From assembly GCF_003402475.1 (NCBI RefSeq), contig NZ_BFAB01000015.1, forward strand, positions 1 through 64,000: 64,000 nucleotides of DNA, read 5' to 3'. Below the pieces are notes generated by a model that ran no database searches, had not been told where the DNA came from, and worked only from the letters and a program-made list of their open reading frames with translations. The translations under genes and the position numbers were made by a program. Positions 16,358 through 25,132 of the stretch are shown in pieces (position 1 is the first letter of the stretch; every line of letters starts with the position of its first letter). The stretch is from Mycobacterium sp. MFM001 (GTDB taxonomy: Bacteria; Actinomycetota; Actinomycetes; Mycobacteriales; Mycobacteriaceae).

Positions 16358-17485
16358 GTGAAAACAAAGGGCGCGCTGCTCTGGGAGTTCAACCAGCCGT
16401 GGTCGATCGAGGAGATCGAGATCGGTGACCCGCGCAAGGACGAAGTCAAGATCCAGATGGAAGCGGCCGGGATGTGCCACTCCGACCATCACCTGGTCAC
16501 CGGCGGCATCCCGATGGCGGGCTTCCCGGTGCTCGGCGGCCACGAGGGTGCGGGCATCGTCACGGAGGTCGGCCCCGGTGTCGAGGACATCGCGGTGGGC
16601 GATCATGTCGTGCTGTCGTTCATCCCGTCCTGCGGCAAATGTCAGACGTGTCAGGCGGGCATGCGTAACCTCTGCGACCTGGGGGCCGGGCTGCTCAACG
16701 GCGCTTCGGTGTCCGATGGCAGCTTCCGCATTCAGGCCCGCGGCCAAAACGTCTACCCGATGACCCTGTTGGGGACGTTCTCGCCGTACATGGTGGTGCA
16801 CAAGAGTTCGGTGGTGAAGATCGACCCGTCCGTGCCGTTCGAGGTGGCAGCCCTGGTGGGATGCGGCGTCACCACCGGTTACGGTTCGGCCACCCGCACC
16901 GCCGACATCCGCCCCGGCGACGACGTGGCCATCGTCGGCATCGGCGGTGTCGGCATGGCCGCGCTGCAGGGAGCGGTCAACGCCGGCGCCCGCTACATCT
17001 TCGCGATCGACCCGGTGGAGTGGAAGCGTGACCAGGCGCTGAAATTCGGTGCCACGCACGTCTATCCGGACATCAACGCCGCGTTGGCCGGCATCATGGA
17101 GGTCACCTACGGCCTGATGGCCAAGAAGGTGATCGTCACCGTCGGCGAACTGCACGGCGCCGACGTCGAGAACTACATGATCATGACCGCCAAGGGCGGC
17201 ACCTGCGTGCTGACCGCGATCGGCAGCCTGATCGACAACCAGGTCACGTTGAACCTCGCGATGCTCACCCTGATGCAAAAGAACCTGCAGGGCACCATCT
17301 TCGGTGGCGGCAACCCGCAGTTCGACATCCCGCAGCTGCTGTCGATGTACCAGGCGGGCAAGCTCAACCTCGACGACATGATCACCCGCCAGTACAAGCT
17401 GGAGCAGATCAACGACGGCTACCAGGACATGCTGGACGGCAAGAACATTCGTGGCGTCATCCGCTATACCGACGACGACCGGTAG
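16358..17485 (+). CDS. adhB: Zinc-dependent alcohol dehydrogenase
   Basis: 375 residues, medium-chain dehydrogenase, oxidising an alcohol with NAD. Catalytic-zinc ligands C40 and H62 (GHEGAGIVTEVG); structural-zinc cysteines C92, C95, C98 and C106 in SCGKCQTCQAGMRNLC; Rossmann motif VGIGGVGMAALQG. It corresponds to AdhB (Rv0761c) by sequence character and place. GTG 16358 is the start. A KstR-like palindrome sits immediately upstream. It heads a five-gene same-strand run reaching 21866. Confidence 0.94.
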   Translation: MKTKGALLWEFNQPWSIEEIEIGDPRKDEVKIQMEAAGMCHSDHHLVTGGIPMAGFPVLGGHEGAGIVTEVGPGVEDIAVGDHVVLSFIPSCGKCQTCQAGMRNLCDLGAGLLNGASVSDGSFRIQARGQNVYPMTLLGTFSPYMVVHKSSVVKIDPSVPFEVAALVGCGVTTGYGSATRTADIRPGDDVAIVGIGGVGMAALQGAVNAGARYIFAIDPVEWKRDQALKFGATHVYPDINAALAGIMEVTYGLMAKKVIVTVGELHGADVENYMIMTAKGGTCVLTAIGSLIDNQVTLNLAMLTLMQKNLQGTIFGGGNPQFDIPQLLSMYQAGKLNLDDMITRQYKLEQINDGYQDMLDGKNIRGVIRYTDDDR

Positions 17486-17489
17486 CGAT

Positions 17490-18569
17490 ATGGCCGGCCC
17501 GCTGCGGGTGTTCCAGGTGGCGTCCGGGAACGTCGGGACCGAGATGATCAAGCGGATCGCCCGGCATCCGGACCTGGAACTGGTTGGCCTGCACTGCTAT
17601 TCGCCGGAGAAGGTGGGCCGCGACGTCGGTGAGGTCGCCGGTGTCGAACCGCTGGAGGTGACGGCCACCGGCTCGGTCGACCAGATCATCGCCGCGCGGC
17701 CGGACTGCGTGACCTTCCACGGGGTGTGGCCGGACCTGGCGCTCTACGAACGAGTGCTAGAGGCCGGCATCAACGTCGTCACCACCGCAGACTGGGTGAC
17801 CGGGCACCACCGCAACACCAACCACCGCCTGCCGGACGGCCGCACCGAATCCGAGGTACTGCAGGATGCCTGCCGGCGCGGGCGGTCCAGCTTCTACGGC
17901 ACTGGGATGAATCCCGGTCTGGCGCAGATCCTTACGATCGTGCACAGCGCCGACGTGGCCGACATCGAGAATGTCACCTGCATCGAATCGGTCGACGTGT
18001 CGTGCCACCATTCCGCACCGACGTGGGCCAACTGCGGGTTCGGTCGCCCCGTCGACGACCCCGAGGTGCCGCGGCTGTTGGAGCTGGGCACCCGGGTATT
18101 CGAAGACGGCATACGGCTGATGGCCGACTCTCTCGACATCCCGCTCGACGAGGTCACGTTCCACTACGAGTTGGGTGCCTGCACCAAGGACGTGGACCTC
18201 GGCTGGTATCGGCTGCCGGCGGGATCAGTCGGCGGCGCGGCGTTCCAGTACATCGGCGCCCTCGACGGGGTGCCGCGGGTGGAGCTGCATCTGGAATGGC
18301 AGATGACGCCGCACACCAACCCGCACTGGGACATTCAGGGCTGCTACATCACCAAGATCCAGGGCGACCCCTGCATCTACAGCAAGCACCTGATTCTGCC
18401 CAAGCCGGGCACCGACTTCTCGTCGGTCGAGTCCTTCGCGGCGATCGGGATGACCGTCACCGGCATGCCCGCGCTCAACGCGATCCGGGCGGTTGTCGAC
18501 GCGCCGCCCGGCATCCTCACCAGCGCCGACCTGCCGCTGCGCGCCTTCGCGGGTCGCTTCAGCCGGTGA
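17490..18569 (+). CDS. NAD(P)-binding dihydrodipicolinate-reductase-like protein
   Basis: 359 residues. N-terminal Rossmann segment LRVFQVASGNVGTEMIKRIARHPDLELVG, followed by a capping region with TWANCGFGRP and HWDIQGCYITKIQG. Such DapB-N-like proteins occur beside terpenoid and steroid catabolism genes; the true lysine-pathway DapB is much shorter. ATG 17490 lies four bases after adhB and the GTGA overlap with the next gene gives coupling. It is absent from the M. tuberculosis adhB–Rv0760c interval as I recall it. Substrate unknown. Confidence 0.85.
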   Translation: MAGPLRVFQVASGNVGTEMIKRIARHPDLELVGLHCYSPEKVGRDVGEVAGVEPLEVTATGSVDQIIAARPDCVTFHGVWPDLALYERVLEAGINVVTTADWVTGHHRNTNHRLPDGRTESEVLQDACRRGRSSFYGTGMNPGLAQILTIVHSADVADIENVTCIESVDVSCHHSAPTWANCGFGRPVDDPEVPRLLELGTRVFEDGIRLMADSLDIPLDEVTFHYELGACTKDVDLGWYRLPAGSVGGAAFQYIGALDGVPRVELHLEWQMTPHTNPHWDIQGCYITKIQGDPCIYSKHLILPKPGTDFSSVESFAAIGMTVTGMPALNAIRAVVDAPPGILTSADLPLRAFAGRFSR

Positions 18570-20563
18570 GCGCCTTCCCAAACCTCTTGCAGCCCGGCCG
18601 CATCGGCGGCATGTCGGTGCGCAACCGGCTGGTGATGTCGCCGATGGAGACCATGTACGGCACTCCCGAAGGCCTGCCGTCGCAGCGCACCTGCGACTAT
18701 TTCGCCGCCCGCGCGCAGGGTGGGGTCGGGCTGATCACGGTGGGCGCCACCGGTGTTGACCATCAACACCCCGAAACCCCCGGCGGGCTGCATCTCGGCA
18801 TCGACGCCGCGGTCGACGCACACCGCAGGCTGGTCGAGGCAGTCCATGAACACGGCGCCAAGATCCAGCCGCAGATCGTGCACGCCGGACCCGACGGCCT
18901 GGGCCCGGAAATGCACGGCGTGATGTCGCTGGGCCCGTCGGTGATCCCGTCGTATCTGACCGGGCGGCCGTCAGCGGAGATCACTACCGAGCAGCTGACC
19001 GAGGTACTCGACCTGTTCAAGGCCGCGGTGCGACGGGCCGCCGAAGCCGGCTATGACGGCATCGAGCTTCACGCCGCGCACGGCTACATGCTGCTCGGCT
19101 CTTTCCTTGCCCCGCAACGCAACCGGCGCACCGACGACTATCGCGGCGACTCGGTGCGTGGCCGGCTTCGCATCGTGCTGGAGACACTGGCCGCGATTCG
19201 CACCGAGATCGGCGACGCGCTGCCGATCACGCTGCGGATCTCCGGCTACGAGCGCGTCGCCGGCGGGCGACCGATCTACGAAACCGCCCAGGTAGCACCG
19301 GAACTGGTGGCCGCCGGGGTGGATGCCTTCCATGTCAGCGGCGGGGTGATCGACCGGCTGGTCACCCAGATGGTCAACGGCGCCGACGACGGGGACGCGC
19401 TCAACGTGGGCGCCGCGGCCGCGGTCAAAGAAGTGGTCGACGTGCCGGTGATCGCCGTCGGCCGCATCCACAATCCGGCCCGGGCGGAACAGATCCTGGC
19501 CAACGGTCGGGCCGATTTCGTCGCGATGGGCCGCCCGCTGCTCGCCGACGCCGAGCTACCACGCAAACTGCAAACCGGCCAGGCCAACCGGATCCGCAAG
19601 TGCATCTCATGCGAAAACTGCATCGACGCAATGGAACAGCGTTTCTCCGTCGACTGCGCGGTCAACCCCCGCACCGGCAAGGAGCGCGAGCTGGCCCCGA
19701 GCCGCACCAAGCGCCCCAAGCGGGTGGTGGTGATCGGCGGCGGCCCGGCCGGCCTGGAAGCCGCCCGCGTCGCCTCCGAACGCGGGCACCGGGTGACGTT
19801 GTTCGAACGGCACGGCCAACTCGGCGGGGCGCTGCTCTGGGCGGCGGTGCTGCACCCGGAGAACGAACCGTTCCTGCGGTATCTGCGCGACGAGATCACC
19901 CGCAGCCACGCGAAAGTCGTGTTGAATCACGCTGTTTCGACCGAGGATGTCGTGGGCTTGTCGCCGGAGAGCGTCGTCGTGGCAACCGGCGGCAAAATCG
20001 CCGTCCCGAAGATACCCGGCGCGGAGCTTCCACATGTGCGGACCGGGCCGGCGCTGCGCGAGCTGTTTGCAGGGCGCAGGCAGCGGCTGGTCCAACCGAC
20101 ACTGATGCGTAAGGCCACCCGCGCATGGATGCCGGTCGGCCGGCGCGTCGCCGTCATCGGGGGCGACTTGGTGGCCCTCGAGCTGGCCGAGTTTCTGGCG
20201 GCCCGCGGCCGGTTGGTGTCAATCCTGGAGTCCGGCAAGGCGATTGCCCCCGAAGTGGGTCTCAAACGCCGGACCGAACACATGGATCGTCTCGACCGTC
20301 TCGGCGTGACGGTCCACGTGAGGGCCGCCGTCGAGCGGATCACCGACGACGCGGTGATGTTCACCCCCGCGAAAGGGGCCACGCGCCGCCTGCCGGCCGA
20401 CACCGTCGTCGTCGCCGGCACCCCGCAGGCCGATACCACATTGTTCGAGGCACTGGTAACCGCCCTGCCCGACACCGAAATACACGCCGCCGGTGACTGC
20501 ACCGGTCTGGGCCTGATCCGCAAAGCCACCGAAGACGGCGCCCGCGCCGCCTGCGCCATCTAA
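18566..20563 (+). CDS. Old-yellow-enzyme/2,4-dienoyl-CoA-reductase-type NADH:flavin oxidoreductase
   Basis: 665 residues in three parts: an FMN TIM barrel (about 1–335, with LVMSPMETMYG and IELHAAHGYMLLGSFLAPQRNRR), an iron–sulphur knuckle C346-xx-C349-xx-C352…C364, and an FAD/NAD(P) domain beginning VVVIGGGPAGLEAARVA. This is the architecture of 2,4-dienoyl-CoA reductase (FadH) and related bile-acid or steroid enoate reductases, which pass electrons NAD(P)H→FAD→FeS→FMN→C=C bond. GTG 18566 overlaps the previous stop. A role in reducing an unsaturated ring or acyl-CoA is inference. Confidence 0.92.
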   Translation: MSAFPNLLQPGRIGGMSVRNRLVMSPMETMYGTPEGLPSQRTCDYFAARAQGGVGLITVGATGVDHQHPETPGGLHLGIDAAVDAHRRLVEAVHEHGAKIQPQIVHAGPDGLGPEMHGVMSLGPSVIPSYLTGRPSAEITTEQLTEVLDLFKAAVRRAAEAGYDGIELHAAHGYMLLGSFLAPQRNRRTDDYRGDSVRGRLRIVLETLAAIRTEIGDALPITLRISGYERVAGGRPIYETAQVAPELVAAGVDAFHVSGGVIDRLVTQMVNGADDGDALNVGAAAAVKEVVDVPVIAVGRIHNPARAEQILANGRADFVAMGRPLLADAELPRKLQTGQANRIRKCISCENCIDAMEQRFSVDCAVNPRTGKERELAPSRTKRPKRVVVIGGGPAGLEAARVASERGHRVTLFERHGQLGGALLWAAVLHPENEPFLRYLRDEITRSHAKVVLNHAVSTEDVVGLSPESVVVATGGKIAVPKIPGAELPHVRTGPALRELFAGRRQRLVQPTLMRKATRAWMPVGRRVAVIGGDLVALELAEFLAARGRLVSILESGKAIAPEVGLKRRTEHMDRLDRLGVTVHVRAAVERITDDAVMFTPAKGATRRLPADTVVVAGTPQADTTLFEALVTALPDTEIHAAGDCTGLGLIRKATEDGARAACAI

Positions 20564-20577
20564 CGAAAGGAACAGCA

Positions 20578-21003
20578 ATGTCGCCAGAAGCCGTTCAGCA
20601 ATCCCCCGCATTGGCCGCCTCACAGGCATCGTGGCGCTGCGTGCAGGCCCACGACCGGGAGGGCTGGCTGGCACTGATGGCCGACGACGTCGTGGTCGAG
20701 GACCCGATCGGCAAGGCCGTCACCAACCCCGACGGCACCGGGGTGCGGGGCAAGGACGGCGTCGCGGGGTTCTACGACACCAACATCGCCGCCAACCAGC
20801 TCACGATCACCTGCGAAGAGACCTTTCCGTCCAGCTCCCCCAACGAGATCGCGCATATCCTGGTGCTGGACAGCAAGTTCGACAACGGCATCACCAGCAG
20901 TGTGCGTGGCGTGTTCACCTACAAGGTCAACGACGCCGGCCTGATCACCAACATGCGCGGCTACTGGAACCTCGACATGATGACATTCGGCACCGCCGAG
21001 TGA
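20578..21003 (+). CDS. Ketosteroid-isomerase-like NTF2-fold protein (Rv0760c type)
   Basis: 141 residues, closely following M. tuberculosis Rv0760c as I recall it (SSWRCVQAHDREGWLALMADDVV; NMRGYWNLDMMTFG). The fold is that of delta-5-3-ketosteroid isomerase, with a deep hydrophobic pocket; real isomerase activity of this group is doubtful, so a ligand-binding or hydratase-like role is possible. AACGAAAGGAACAGCA precedes ATG 20578. The GTGA overlap with the following SDR couples them. Confidence 0.93.
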   Translation: MSPEAVQQSPALAASQASWRCVQAHDREGWLALMADDVVVEDPIGKAVTNPDGTGVRGKDGVAGFYDTNIAANQLTITCEETFPSSSPNEIAHILVLDSKFDNGITSSVRGVFTYKVNDAGLITNMRGYWNLDMMTFGTAE

Positions 21004-21866
21004 GTCCGCTGCTGGCCGGCCGCGGCGCCGTGGTGGTCGGCGGCTCACGCGGAATCGGTGCCGCGGTGGCTGCATCTCTGGCACAGCACGGTGCCGCCGT
21101 GGTGGTCAACGGGAGGGACACCGAGGCGGCACATGACACCGCCACAGCCATCACCAACAACGGCGGCCGCGCAGTCGCGCACCCGGGTTCACCGGCCGAT
21201 CACGCTGTCGCAGAAGCGTTGGTGCAGCGCTGCGTTGACGAATTCGGCGCCATCCACATTCTGGTGAACTGTGCGGGCATCGCCGAGCCGCCGGGGTCGT
21301 CGATCCTCGACATCACCCCGGCACAGTTCCGCGAACTGCTTGACGCGCACCTCGGCACGATGTTCGCCACCTGCCGAGCGGCCGCGCCGAAGATGGTCGC
21401 GCAGGGCGGCGGCAGCATCGTCAACACCGGTTCGTCGGCGTTCCTCGGCGACTACGGCGGCACCGGCTATCCGGCAGGCAAGGGCGGCGTGAACAGTCTC
21501 ACGCTGGCGATCGCCGCGGAACTCAAACAACACTGGGTGCGGGCCAACGTGGTGTGCCCCGGCGCAAGGACACGGCTGTCCACCGGCCCGGACTACGAAG
21601 CCCACATCAAAGACTTGCACCGGCGGGGCCTGCTGGACGAGGCCAGCATGCACGGGTCGCTGGACGTCGCACCACCGGAGTACGTAGCGCCGCTGTATGC
21701 CTACTTGTCCAGCGACCTCGCCGCACAGGTAACCGGTGAAATCTTCGTCGCCGCAGGCGGTTTCGTGGGGCGATACCCGCGGCCCACGCCCGCCGTCATC
21801 GCGTACCGGGACCACCACGACTCGCCGCCATGGGCGGTGCTCGAGCTCGCCAAGCTGATGAGCTGA
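21000..21866 (+). CDS. Short-chain dehydrogenase/reductase (SDR)
   Basis: 288-residue SDR. Cofactor motif VGGSRGIGAAVAASL, NCAG, catalytic serine in TGSSAF and YPAGK. GTG 21000 overlaps the stop of the isomerase-like gene (GTGA). It is the last gene of the adhB run. The long C-terminal tail after the usual GG terminus (GRYPRPTPAVIAYRDHHDSPPW) may cover the active site. Substrate unknown. Confidence 0.9.
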   Translation: MSPLLAGRGAVVVGGSRGIGAAVAASLAQHGAAVVVNGRDTEAAHDTATAITNNGGRAVAHPGSPADHAVAEALVQRCVDEFGAIHILVNCAGIAEPPGSSILDITPAQFRELLDAHLGTMFATCRAAAPKMVAQGGGSIVNTGSSAFLGDYGGTGYPAGKGGVNSLTLAIAAELKQHWVRANVVCPGARTRLSTGPDYEAHIKDLHRRGLLDEASMHGSLDVAPPEYVAPLYAYLSSDLAAQVTGEIFVAAGGFVGRYPRPTPAVIAYRDHHDSPPWAVLELAKLMS

Positions 21867-21884
21867 TTCTCGTAGAGGACCCGG

Positions 21885-22283
21885 TTAGTCGGTCGGGACG
21901 AGCTCTGCGACATCGCGGTGAAGCTGCGCGAGCCCTTGATCGAAAGTTGCAAGGCGGCCATTGTGTGACCGGGCTAGATGTGCCAGGTAGGCATCCGTCA
22001 CTTGGCGATGACCAAGGACGCCTACGAGCTCGACATCTGCGAATGAGATGCTGTCAGGCCAAAATTCGTGGCGCGGATCGAGCGCCATCCCTTCGATGAT
22101 TTCCTTCGCGGTGTTCGCCGGTTCTCCATTCCTCACCAATAGCCGTACGAGGCTGCCCTGGGTTATCGGGCAGGTCGCAAACGGATTGGCGGTCGCAGAC
22201 AACCACTTCTCGGCCGGCTCGTGGTGGACGTGATCGGACACGACGAGCGATATGAGAACGTTGGCATCGAGGAGAGTCGTCAT
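21885..22283 (-). CDS. vapC: PIN-domain toxin VapC
   Basis: 132-residue PIN-domain ribonuclease, the toxin of a type II pair; VapC proteins cut tRNA or rRNA using Mg2+. Acidic residues D6 (LLDANVLISL), D97 (VTDAYLAHLA) and D115 (LATFDQG) are present. The position usually held by glutamate in TE.…R is Q42 (CPITQGSLVRL), so metal coordination may be weaker or shared with another residue. ATG overlaps the antitoxin stop by four bases. Family number in the M. tuberculosis scheme is not assigned. Confidence 0.9.
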   Translation of the reverse strand: MTTLLDANVLISLVVSDHVHHEPAEKWLSATANPFATCPITQGSLVRLLVRNGEPANTAKEIIEGMALDPRHEFWPDSISFADVELVGVLGHRQVTDAYLAHLARSHNGRLATFDQGLAQLHRDVAELVPTD

Positions 22284-22507
22284 TCCTCATCCTCCAAGGA
22301 CCGGACATCCTCGGAAGTAACGACCATGCCTAGACTGACCACCGGCAAACCAGTACGCGGACTCTTGGACACGGTGGTGGTCTTGCCGTATCCCAATCCA
22401 CGCCGCATCAGATCCGCGATCGTCTCGCTGAGGGTGCGGCGGGTATCGCGAGCGATGGCCTGGACTTGCTTGTGCAGGTCATCAGGCAAATCGACGGTAG
22501 TTCGCAT
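22280..22507 (-). CDS. vapB: Ribbon-helix-helix antitoxin VapB
   Basis: 75 residues. The N-terminal MRTTVDLPDDLHKQVQAIARDTRRTLSETIADLMRRGL is a ribbon-helix-helix DNA-binding domain; the acidic C-terminal tail (TSEDVRSLEDEE) is the usual toxin-wrapping region. It precedes vapC with an ATGA overlap, the standard antitoxin-first order. It probably autorepresses through the inverted repeat at 22526–22541. Confidence 0.9.
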   Translation of the reverse strand: MRTTVDLPDDLHKQVQAIARDTRRTLSETIADLMRRGLGYGKTTTVSKSPRTGLPVVSLGMVVTSEDVRSLEDEE

Positions 22508-22525
22508 CTTCTCACCTTATCATCA

Positions 22526-22541
22526 CTGCACCTTGATGCAG
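22526..22541. promoter_or_regulatory. Inverted repeat upstream of vapB
   Basis: CTGCA-CCTTGA-TGCAG: perfect 5-base arms with a 6-base spacer, 18 bases upstream of the vapB start. A plausible operator for the VapB/VapC complex; not otherwise supported. Confidence 0.4.
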
Positions 22542-22572
22542 GCCGGAGGTTGTCGGCAATATGCTGTGAGGC

Positions 22573-22977
22573 ATGGCCACTGTCTTCACCAAGATCATCA
22601 ACGGCGAAATCCCCGGTCGGTTCGTCTACGAGGACGACGAGATCGTGGCGTTCTTGACCATCGAGCCGATGACCCAGGGGCACACGCTGGTGGTGCCGCG
22701 CGCCGAGATCGACAACTGGCAAGACGTCGACCGCGAAACGTTCGGCCGGGTCATGGCGGTAGCGCAGCTGATCGGCAAGGCGGTCTGCCGGGCCTTCAAC
22801 ACCACGCGGTCCGGCGTCATCATCGCCGGCCTCGAGGTGCCGCATCTGCACGTGCATGTCTTCCCCACCCGCAGCCTCAGCGATTTCGGCTTCGCCAACG
22901 TCGACCGCAATCCGTCGCCCGAATCGCTCGACGAGGCGCAGGCCAAGATCAAAGCCGCACTGGCCGAGCTGACCTGA
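22573..22977 (+). CDS. HIT-family (histidine triad) protein
   Basis: 134 residues. Histidine triad H91-x-H93-x-H95 in PHLHVHVFP, the nucleotidyl hydrolase/transferase motif acting on AMP-linked substrates; N-terminal FTKIINGEIPGRFVYEDDE is typical of the Hint/YcgS-like branch. It matches Rv0759c in sequence style and neighbourhood. A vapBC pair sits between it and the upstream SDR. It converges on a membrane protein with no gap. Confidence 0.93.
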   Translation: MATVFTKIINGEIPGRFVYEDDEIVAFLTIEPMTQGHTLVVPRAEIDNWQDVDRETFGRVMAVAQLIGKAVCRAFNTTRSGVIIAGLEVPHLHVHVFPTRSLSDFGFANVDRNPSPESLDEAQAKIKAALAELT

Positions 22978-23655
22978 TCAGCTGCCTTCCCGAAATTGCT
23001 CGGGAAAGCTGGCGTGGGCGGATTTCGCCCACTCGTCCATCGTCTCGATGTTGACGCCGAAGGTGGACTTGTACGAGGCGGCCAGGAGAAACAGCGCGAT
23101 CGCGTACACCGCTGCCATCGTCCATGCCAGCCATTGCCAATCCCGGTAGACGACGATGGGCACCACCAGACTCGCCACCGTCAAAGCCAACACGATTATC
23201 AGGATCCCGCCGTAGGTGATCATGCTCGCGGCAGCCATCCCAAACCGTCGTTCTTTCAACAAGATTGGGATCTCGTTGACCAGCCGCCCGCTCGTGTGCC
23301 CGATCCAGAGCCGGGTCGGGTTTTTGATGCTGGGGATCTGATCCAAGAGCCGCTGCTCGAGGATGAAGATGGCCTGATTGTGCGCCCACACTCGACTGTT
23401 CAGCTGCGAGTGCCACGCGATCACCAGCAATGCAGGTATCGGAATCACCGGAATCAAGTAGTGCGGGATGGTATCCGGCCTCGTCGCCCAGGCCGCACCG
23501 ATCACCGTGGCGTACGCCACCAGCACGCTCACCAAGGTCAGTGCGTGGCCGAGAATGTTCTGCACGTCGGTTCGCTCGGCCGCATACAACGCGGCGAGCG
23601 CGGCCGTGGAGTCACGGCTGCGGGCCGAACCGTCTTCGTCGTTCGCCATGACCAT
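22978..23655 (-). CDS. Predicted membrane protein, unknown function
   Basis: 225 residues (or 223 from a second methionine). Hydrophobic segments are visible near residues 40–58, 66–80, 143–167 and 172–192, in two pairs separated by a soluble segment containing HNQAIFILEQRLLDQIPSIKNP. A short acidic, serine-rich N-terminus and a polar C-terminus are probably cytoplasmic. It lies 40 bases downstream of phoR on the same strand, so read-through from phoPR is possible. Family not recognised. Confidence 0.75.
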   Translation of the reverse strand: MVMANDEDGSARSRDSTAALAALYAAERTDVQNILGHALTLVSVLVAYATVIGAAWATRPDTIPHYLIPVIPIPALLVIAWHSQLNSRVWAHNQAIFILEQRLLDQIPSIKNPTRLWIGHTSGRLVNEIPILLKERRFGMAAASMITYGGILIIVLALTVASLVVPIVVYRDWQWLAWTMAAVYAIALFLLAASYKSTFGVNIETMDEWAKSAHASFPEQFREGS

Positions 23656-23695
23656 GGCGTGACTGTATCTCCGCGAACCGGCTCAATCGCCCGGC

Positions 23696-25129
23696 TCAGC
23701 CGACATGAGCAGGCACGTCGGCCACCCGCGGCAGGCTGACCCGGAAGCGGCAGCCCTCGCCGGGCGCGGTGGTCACCGAGACCGTGCCGCCGTGCGCGTG
23801 CACTAGCGAGTCGACGATCGACAGCCCCAACCCGGTTCCCCCGCTGGTCCGCGCCCGCGACGAGTCGGTGCGGTAGAACCGTTCGAAGACGCGCGCCGCA
23901 TCCTCTTTACTCATGCCCGGACCCTTGTCGGCAACCTCGAGCACGGCGTTGTCGCCGTCGGTGCCGACCCGCACGGTGATGTCGGCGCTTTCCGGGGTGT
24001 GCTGCAGCGCGTTGGCCATCAGGTTGCTCAGCACCTGGCGCAGCCGGGCCTCGTCGCCGAGCACCTCCGGCGTGCCGGGGCCGTCGAGCACGTCCATCGC
24101 GATGGTGCGCCCCGGAGCGATCGCCTGCGCGTCGTGCACGGCGTCGCTCGCCAGCGCCAACAGGTCGACCCGGTGCTGCTCCAAAGGTCGTTGCGCGTCG
24201 AGGCGGGCCAGCAGCAGCAAGTCGTCGACCAGCAGGCCGATCCGGCGCGATTCGCTCTCAATCCGCGACATCAGCATCTCGACGTCACGGGCAGCGCCTT
24301 GGCGGTACAGCTCGGCGAAGCCGCGGATCGTGGTGAGCGGTGTACGCAGCTCGTGGCTGGCGTCGGTGATGAACCGCCGCATCCGTTCCTCCGAGGTGCG
24401 TGCCTGCTCCGCCGAGGACTCCGACGACGCCACCGCTTGCTGCAGTCGCGCCAGCATTCCGTTGAGCGCCAACGAAAGTCGGCCCACCTCCGTGCGCGGA
24501 TCGCGTTCCGGGATGCGGCGATCCAGTTGCCCGCCCGCGATGGCCGCGGCGATCTGTTCCACTTCGATCAAAGGCCGCAGGCTTCGATGCACCACCGCAT
24601 AGCCGGCGACACCGATCACCAGTAGCACCGCCGCGCCGATGCCGACCTGCAACCACACCAGCGACCGGACCGTGTGCTGGATGTCGGACAGGTCGTAGGC
24701 GACGGTGATTTCCCGACCCAGCGGGCCCGGCACCGACACCGCCCGCCACTGCACACCGGAGCTGTCGACGGAACCGACCGTGGTGGGTTCGGGACCGACG
24801 TCGTTGTTCTCCGGCAGTGCGGGTTCGGCGTTGCGGTCATTGACGACGGTCCAGGTGCGCCCGTCACGTCCGATGCTGCGCACATAGAAGTTGGTGGGCG
24901 GACGGTCGGCGTTGGGCCTCTCGTTGGGGTAGGACGACATCCGCCGCGGCGCCTGCGCCCAGCCGCGCGAGGCGTCTTCCAGGTTCTGGTCTACCCGATT
25001 GATCAGGCTGTGCCGCAGGATCGACGTGACGGCGACGCCCGAGGTTGCCAGCCCGCACGCCACCAGCACAAGCGTGGCCGCGACGAGGCTCACCCGCAGC
25101 GGCAGGGCTCCCCGACGGTGTCTAGCCAT
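23696..25129 (-). CDS. phoR: Sensor histidine kinase PhoR
   Basis: 477 residues. TM1 about residues 11–34, periplasmic sensor about 35–156, TM2 about 157–180, HAMP about 181–235, dimerisation domain with autophosphorylated H259 in DASHELRTPL, and ATPase domain with NALQH (N box), DKGPGM (G1) and GGTGLGLSIV (G2). H259 carries the same number as I recall for M. tuberculosis PhoR. It phosphorylates PhoP. ATG 25129 lies three bases after the phoP stop, so the pair is one operon. Confidence 0.96.
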   Translation of the reverse strand: MARHRRGALPLRVSLVAATLVLVACGLATSGVAVTSILRHSLINRVDQNLEDASRGWAQAPRRMSSYPNERPNADRPPTNFYVRSIGRDGRTWTVVNDRNAEPALPENNDVGPEPTTVGSVDSSGVQWRAVSVPGPLGREITVAYDLSDIQHTVRSLVWLQVGIGAAVLLVIGVAGYAVVHRSLRPLIEVEQIAAAIAGGQLDRRIPERDPRTEVGRLSLALNGMLARLQQAVASSESSAEQARTSEERMRRFITDASHELRTPLTTIRGFAELYRQGAARDVEMLMSRIESESRRIGLLVDDLLLLARLDAQRPLEQHRVDLLALASDAVHDAQAIAPGRTIAMDVLDGPGTPEVLGDEARLRQVLSNLMANALQHTPESADITVRVGTDGDNAVLEVADKGPGMSKEDAARVFERFYRTDSSRARTSGGTGLGLSIVDSLVHAHGGTVSVTTAPGEGCRFRVSLPRVADVPAHVG

Positions 25130-25132
25130 CGG

